NCBI GenBank assembly: GCA_025738555.1
Contig: JAOVFP010000006.1
Location: 2,108,001 to 2,172,000 of the forward strand
Origin: Cyathus striatus
Taxonomy: Eukaryota; Basidiomycota; Agaricomycetes; Agaricales; Nidulariaceae
DNA length: 64,000 nt
Direction: 5' to 3'
Shown here: positions 59,551 to 64,000 of the stretch, piece after piece
How positions within the stretch are numbered: the first letter of the stretch is position 1
How the letters are laid out: each line of letters begins with the position of its first letter
The notes under the pieces: model-generated
What the model was told of the DNA's origin: nothing
The model's input: only the letters and a program-made list of their open reading frames with translations
Databases searched by the model: none
Translations under genes and position numbers: made by a program

Positions 59551-60560
59551 GCTAAGGTGACAGTATGTCTGTAAGACAAGAGGCAGGAGGGGAGGGGAGG
59601 GCTGAAGGAGTGGTACCACTCATAACATCATGGAACTTCCTAAGTTGAGCCACTCTGGGAGTCCATACATTGCCCACTGAAATTGCACACTCTGTTCTCA
59701 CATTCACAGGTCTCTGGTACACCAGTGCCTTCAGACAGCATCTGGTACCATTGATCCCTTTGTCACATTGTGTGCAATTGGAAGGACAAGCCTGGCATGT
59801 GGAGCTGGGGGATCCTGAGGCACAGGATTCACATGATGTACTGGTGAATCCTGGTGGACAGACACAAGTTCCAGAGGAATGGATGCCTGAGCCAGAGCAG
59901 GCAGGAGAGCAGGTTGTAGATTGTACACTTGTGAGGGTGAATGAGGAGGAAATGGGAAGATGGAGTCATACAGAATGAGCACAACACACAACCCTAAGCT
60001 TATTGATGCATACACAATTTCCACTAGTTCAATGGACTTGGGAGAGAGAGATGTAGAGAGTGAGGTGTTTGGAGATGTGGGAAGTTCAGTGAAAGATGAG
60101 TTGCTGGAGTACCTGGCATTGGAGAAAATTGATAGGCCAGGTGAAAATACAAGATTGAGTGGAAGAATAGAGAGTGAGGCATTGAATCCTGCTGAGGGGG
60201 AGAGGGAGGCTGATGATGATGTAAGGAGTGTATGAAAAATTTGCAGATTTGTTGAAGATGTGTATTGGCCAGGAAGAGGTGTAGAGACATTTGACCTGGA
60301 GCAGAAAGTGTTGCTCTGACTAGGAGGAGTTAGCATGGCATGGTGTAGATGCACTAGAACACATACTTGTAACATTAGAGTAACACTGCAGGCATTGAAC
60401 TGCAACATACTACAGAAGGCGAAGATTGTGCAACTGCATCAAGATAAGAGTAAGTACATTGCAACTAGACACAAAGACAGCCACTCACCAACAGACACAA
60501 TGAATGGCATGATAGCAAAAATGCAGCTCACAATCACGATTGGTGCTAGTGAGCTCTATG
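59551..60560 (-). pseudogene. EGF-like / growth-factor-receptor Cys-rich protein gene, N-terminal part, decayed
   Basis: Leftward from about 60560 a hydrophobic signal-like stretch (IVIVSCIFAIMPFIVSVG) ends at a GTGAGT donor; the next exon holds SNTFCSRSNVSTPLPGQYTS and SASLSPSAGFNASLSILPLN. The frame then changes near 60000 and continues with cysteine-rich modules: CSPACSGSGIHSSGTCVCPP, GFTSTSCESC, TCQACPSNCTQCD, and, after another frame change, CECENRVCNFSGQC. This order (signal, Ser/Asn-rich domain, EGF-like repeats) fits large agaric secreted or membrane proteins with EGF-like and receptor-type Cys repeats; their role is not known to me. Frame changes and the missing C-terminal part mark it as a pseudogene. 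Confidence 0.55.
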
Positions 60561-60948
60561 AAATCTAAGAAATTATTCATCAATGAAAGCAAGGGAAAGA
60601 CAGGTATGAATCAAAGATGGTGGTTGTAACAGGTAAAGTGGAGGAAGAGGGAGAGCTGGACATGCAATAACACATGAAAACCACCACTGAAATTGCCATA
60701 CAATACCAAACTCAAAATCAAATTACACCATTGTGAAAACAAGAACATATCTCCTAAGACAGGAAACAATCTTGCATAACAAAGAAACAGTGTAGATGCA
60801 AGAGGTAGACAGAGACAGAAGTCAAGAAAGAGAGACACCTAAGAACAGGTTCAAACACAAGCAAACTTTTGACCATACTAGACAGGTTTTGATCTGGTGC
60901 AATGCTGAGTGATCAACCTGTGAAACACATTTTCAAAAACACCACATA
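60561..60948. other. Intergenic spacer
   Basis: No gene recognised. The short word GTGATCAACCTG at about 60910 is an inverted echo of the MITE end that follows. Confidence 0.4.
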
Positions 60949-61689
60949 CTATCGCCAATCACGTGTTCAGGTTGATCACTGGTTCGTGTTGTTACAGTGT
61001 GACCAGGTGTGACCATTGGTAAAATTCAAACTCCATTGATCATGTTGATGGCATTTGGCAGGTCCCTTAGTCAAGCTTTGCATAGCCAAGTGCCCACTCA
61101 TTACCAGTCAGGTTGTCAGTAACAAAGTACAAATTACATTTAATAGCTATGTACTGTAGGGTTATATACATGGTTAAATTTTTACATGGAGTTGACTATT
61201 TCATGACAACCCATCTTTACTGAGAATGAGTAGTGTTGTATATGTGAAGGATTATAAAAAGCATGGGGGGGTAAATACATATAACAAGGTTGAGATCTGA
61301 TACCACTGAATATCTCAGTTCTAGAAGATGATACCAAGTTGAGACTGAAAGTAAACCCCATTATGAATGCAATGCAGTTCTTAAAGTGTTGTCAGTGTTA
61401 ACATGCCAAGAACAATAAATGAGCAGCTGCTTGCTTAATGCAACTCACATGGGGCATTTCCATCAATCAACCTGATCAAAATCTGCTACACTGACACATG
61501 GCCAGCATGACATTCTTCCAAAAACATACATTTGAATTTTGAGTGATTCTCCATAAAAAAAGTGATATTCATATATTATAGCATAGTTTGATGACAGATT
61601 TGAATTTTTGAAGCCAGATAAGCTCAATAAAAGTGAGATATTTGCCCAACACAAACCAGTGATCAACCCAAACATGTGATTGGCAATAG
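60949..61689. mobile_element. MITE with 43-bp terminal inverted repeats and TA flanks (Tc1/mariner-like)
   Basis: The left end CTATCGCCAATCACGTGTTC (60949 onward) matches the reverse complement of the right end CTATTGCCAATCACATGTTT over 43 bp. All five base differences are CG, TG or CA exchanges. TA lies on both sides (60947-60948 and 61690-61691), as expected for Tc1/mariner-type insertion. The 741-nt interior has no recognisable transposase. Confidence 0.72.
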
Positions 61690-61899
61690 TAAACCCTACT
61701 ACCTAAAGGTAGTAGGAATAGTTGGAATCTATTATGCAAAGTGTGAAATTATTCAATAAATGGAACCAATAGTGTGTCTGAATTGAAATCAATACTGTAT
61801 CTGCTTGAGATTGCACCTTAAACCTTTCATTGTCTTTGACCAATGATTAATGAGTGCTGAGCCCTCAATTCATACATCATTTTTTATTGTGATTCTGAA

Positions 61900-62110
61900 T
61901 AGTAATGTGAAAGTTCAGTCCATAACTGGGGTTCAAACTTGAACCCTAGAGAACTGAACCTGAGTTCAGTCCAAAGTTCAGTCATGTGATATGAACTGGA
62001 CCTTAAGTCTGGTTCACAGTTCTCTTAATAGTAGATTTTCATGAACCTGTTCAAACCTGTTCAAATGGGTTTGAACCAATTTTTAATACTACAAATTTTG
62101 ATAATTTTTT
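61900..62110. repeat. Array of GGTTCAAACC/GAACTGGACC-type words (hAT-like subterminal region)
   Basis: Short inverted words such as GTTCAAACTTGAACC, GAACTGGACC and GGGTTTGAACC recur. They resemble the subterminal arrays of the hAT-like element at 30090-31587. Terminal repeats and target duplication were not found. Confidence 0.45.
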
Positions 62111-62244
62111 GGGACATCCATAAGCAAGAACTATGGAATTTTTGGCAAGAGCAGACCACTGGACATGCATTTGTGAGATCAATGTAAATTTTTAGTCAGT
62201 GTGATCTGACTGCACAGCTTTGAAGTTTGATCATTAGTGTGTGG

Positions 62245-62690
62245 TTATTCCTAGCTTGGAATTTTTAATTAAATGCTGGGAATCAATGGCCGATAAGTCA
62301 TATTTTTACAAAGTAAAGGGTGCTCTTGAGGCAGGTATTAAGAACCCCAAGAAATGGCACCATTGTGTTGATGATACCTCTACTGTGTATTTTATCTATC
62401 TTAGTAAGTGCATTATACACCATATTCAACAAACCATTGCTTATAATGTTTCAGTTCTTGATCCTAAGATAAAAGACATCTATTTTCATGTTCAATGGAA
62501 TGAAGAACAGTATCAAGAAGGAATGAAATGGCTTGAAGGTGTTGTAAGTAAATATGTAATAGCTGTTATTCTTTTCATTATCTAACATCTTTGTATAGTT
62601 TGATGAGTATTATGTCAGAAAAATTGCAAACAGCATATCAGAGCCTTACACTTCTGATGGGCTTACATGTCCTGATCAGCATTAGCAGGA
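62245..62690 (+). pseudogene. hAT transposase fragment
   Basis: Reads SLEFLIKCWESMADKSYF, then LDPKIKDIYFHVQWNEEQYQ and GMKWLEGVFDEYY, through two introns (62404-62454 and 62544-62598). The LDPxxKxxYF and KWLExxFDEYY blocks are typical of the late catalytic-domain part of hAT transposases. The N-terminal BED finger, earlier catalytic blocks and the C-terminal dimerisation region are missing. It ends at a stop after CPDQH near 62686. Confidence 0.6.
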
Positions 62691-63076
62691 GGGCATATCA
62701 GTTAGTTCATAAGGCCATATAAAACCTAGTAATAATGATCAGTTCTTATTTTAACCCCCCTAATAATCATATAAGCTCTGATAACAGTTGGTAAGTTGAC
62801 TGCCTGTGAAGACACCAGGCCATATCAACTATGAAATCTACTGATACTTTGTAACACTCTACCATATCAGACCACATCAGCTTGAATCATTTCAGGTATG
62901 CTGTTCACAGGTAATCATATCTGACCTTACCACATATTATTGTTTTTATATGTTGCTCCAGGTAAGCATATCAGTTCTTGCATTGTAACTTCACCAGTGT
63001 CACCACTGGTATACACCACTGAGTAAGAATATCAGGCATTATCATATCTTATTATATACAGCTGGGAAGCATATCA
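62634..63076. repeat. Cluster of CATATCAG-type words
   Basis: CATATC occurs at about 62634, 62694, 62821, 62872, 62925, 62968, 63042 and 63070, mostly followed by A or AG. It starts directly after the hAT transposase fragment, so it may be the subterminal region of that element. Confidence 0.45.
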
Positions 63077-64000
63077 AGTTTGAATATGTTGTGGAAGGGA
63101 TGGTTGGACCACATGTAATACAAATGAAATGTTGTACTATTTCAATGCTTATTCCTTTATGTCTCATCCTTCCCTTTAATTTGTTCTAATGCAAAAATAA
63201 CCTTTGCTTACCATTCCTCCATTCTATACTTTCTATTATTTGAGCTTTTTATTCCAACTGTACTAACACACTTTTGTTTTCTTTGAGCTTTTCAATATGG
63301 ACTTAGCAACATGGTGAGTTAGATGCCATTGCCAAACAAGTCTCCACCAAACAAAGTCAGGTGACCAACACACCAGCCAATGTGTGTTCAACATGCATCA
63401 AGTATTTCTGTTTATAGCTCTTGCCTCTTGCTTCTCCCCTCTTCACCTTTCCTTAAGCTTCAAGGCCTCAAGCATTACCTCAAAAGGAGGATCAAGCATG
63501 GTGAATGAGTTTTACCTTCATTGTTCCTCACATGTTGTCTGACACTGCTTGATTACCTTTTCTTACTGACATTCAGGAGCTCGAAGGATTGACGAGGTGA
63601 CAACCTGATCTCAATGCTCTATGCTGCCTTGTTGCATTTGCAGCTTGGGCTACTGCATCTACCCATGGGGAGGGGTAGGACATGTCTTCGCACCAGTACT
63701 GTGGAGCCTCAAGAAACTTCTAGCTATCATCTTGGTCTCGAGAGTTCCCAAGTGTTGAGTTATATTTTACTTACATTCTTGTGTTTCATTCTGATATTAT
63801 GGTCAATTTATGTACACTATGACTTTCTTTTTCCATTGTGTCTCAACTGGGCTTCAACAGCATGAAAGCAGATGATAGCATAAATTTTTGGACTCATATG
63901 TGGTCTAGCTGCTGCATGTGGAGTCACATGTTTACAAATTTAAGTAAACACAGAATGTGCTTCCATTTCCAATTCATTCCATGAACCCCACCCAAACAAA
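63077..64000. other. CpG-poor terminal stretch
   Basis: No gene or mobile element recognised. The open frame at 63614-63865 has no recognisable domain. Confidence 0.35.

Noticed and set aside
59731..60408. A single 225-residue protein on the minus strand
   Set aside because: Only its first part matches the EGF-like gene; after about 60000 the true coding signal (Cys-rich) lies in another frame.
1..64000. CRISPR array, bacterial operon or plasmid origin
   Set aside because: The sequence is eukaryotic; repeats are LTRs, inverted repeats or a minisatellite without spacer structure.

Overview
The window looks like nuclear DNA of a mushroom-forming basidiomycete (Agaricomycetes). Support: protein genes split by many 48-80 nt GT-AG introns (two look GC-AG), a eukaryotic tRNA-Ser with a long variable arm, Plavaka, hAT-like and chromodomain Ty3/gypsy elements, and host families common in these fungi (prefoldin subunit 3, type-B carboxylesterase, F-box, eIF4G). 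No species is claimed.

Bases 1-28400 are ordinary gene territory with normal CpG: a GNAT-like gene running off the left edge, an F-box relic, a Plavaka-type element (transposase plus a tail-to-tail partner gene), an eight-exon carboxylesterase, tRNA-Ser(AGA), prefoldin subunit 3, three tandem MIF4G (eIF4G-derived) copies of which two are frameshifted, a hAT-like element with a perfect 8-bp target duplication, a 20-bp minisatellite, a 13-exon MFS transporter and a truncated AIM9/APH-like kinase.

Bases 28400-64000 are repeat territory with few CpGs. The core is a nested stack that can be read layer by layer from target-site duplications. A DDE transposase gene on the minus strand (58693 down to 55894, then 34936 down to 34342) was split by Ty3/gypsy element 1 (34937-55893, duplication GATGG). 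The gag of element 1 was split by a solo LTR of a second family (36853-48245, duplication CCTTG). That LTR was split by Ty3/gypsy element 3 (37183-47961, duplication AATGC). Two further solo LTRs of the element-1 family sit at 31845-32508 (ATGAT) and 56572-57236 (CTTTT); the latter also lies inside the transposase gene.

Two features go beyond ordinary retroelements. Element 1 carries, antisense to gag-pol and just before its 3' LTR, a spliced gene whose two exons together make a Zn2Cys6-like cysteine pattern followed by a predicted coiled coil. Element 3 carries a roughly 900-residue sense ORF of unknown function after pol. Decay in this half is strikingly CpG-specific: all differences between the two element-3 LTRs fall at former CpG sites, and most premature stops are TGA, as expected from CGA. 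This suggests methylation-linked C-to-T decay of repeats. To the right lie a decayed EGF-like cysteine-rich gene, a TA-flanked inverted-repeat MITE and a hAT transposase fragment.
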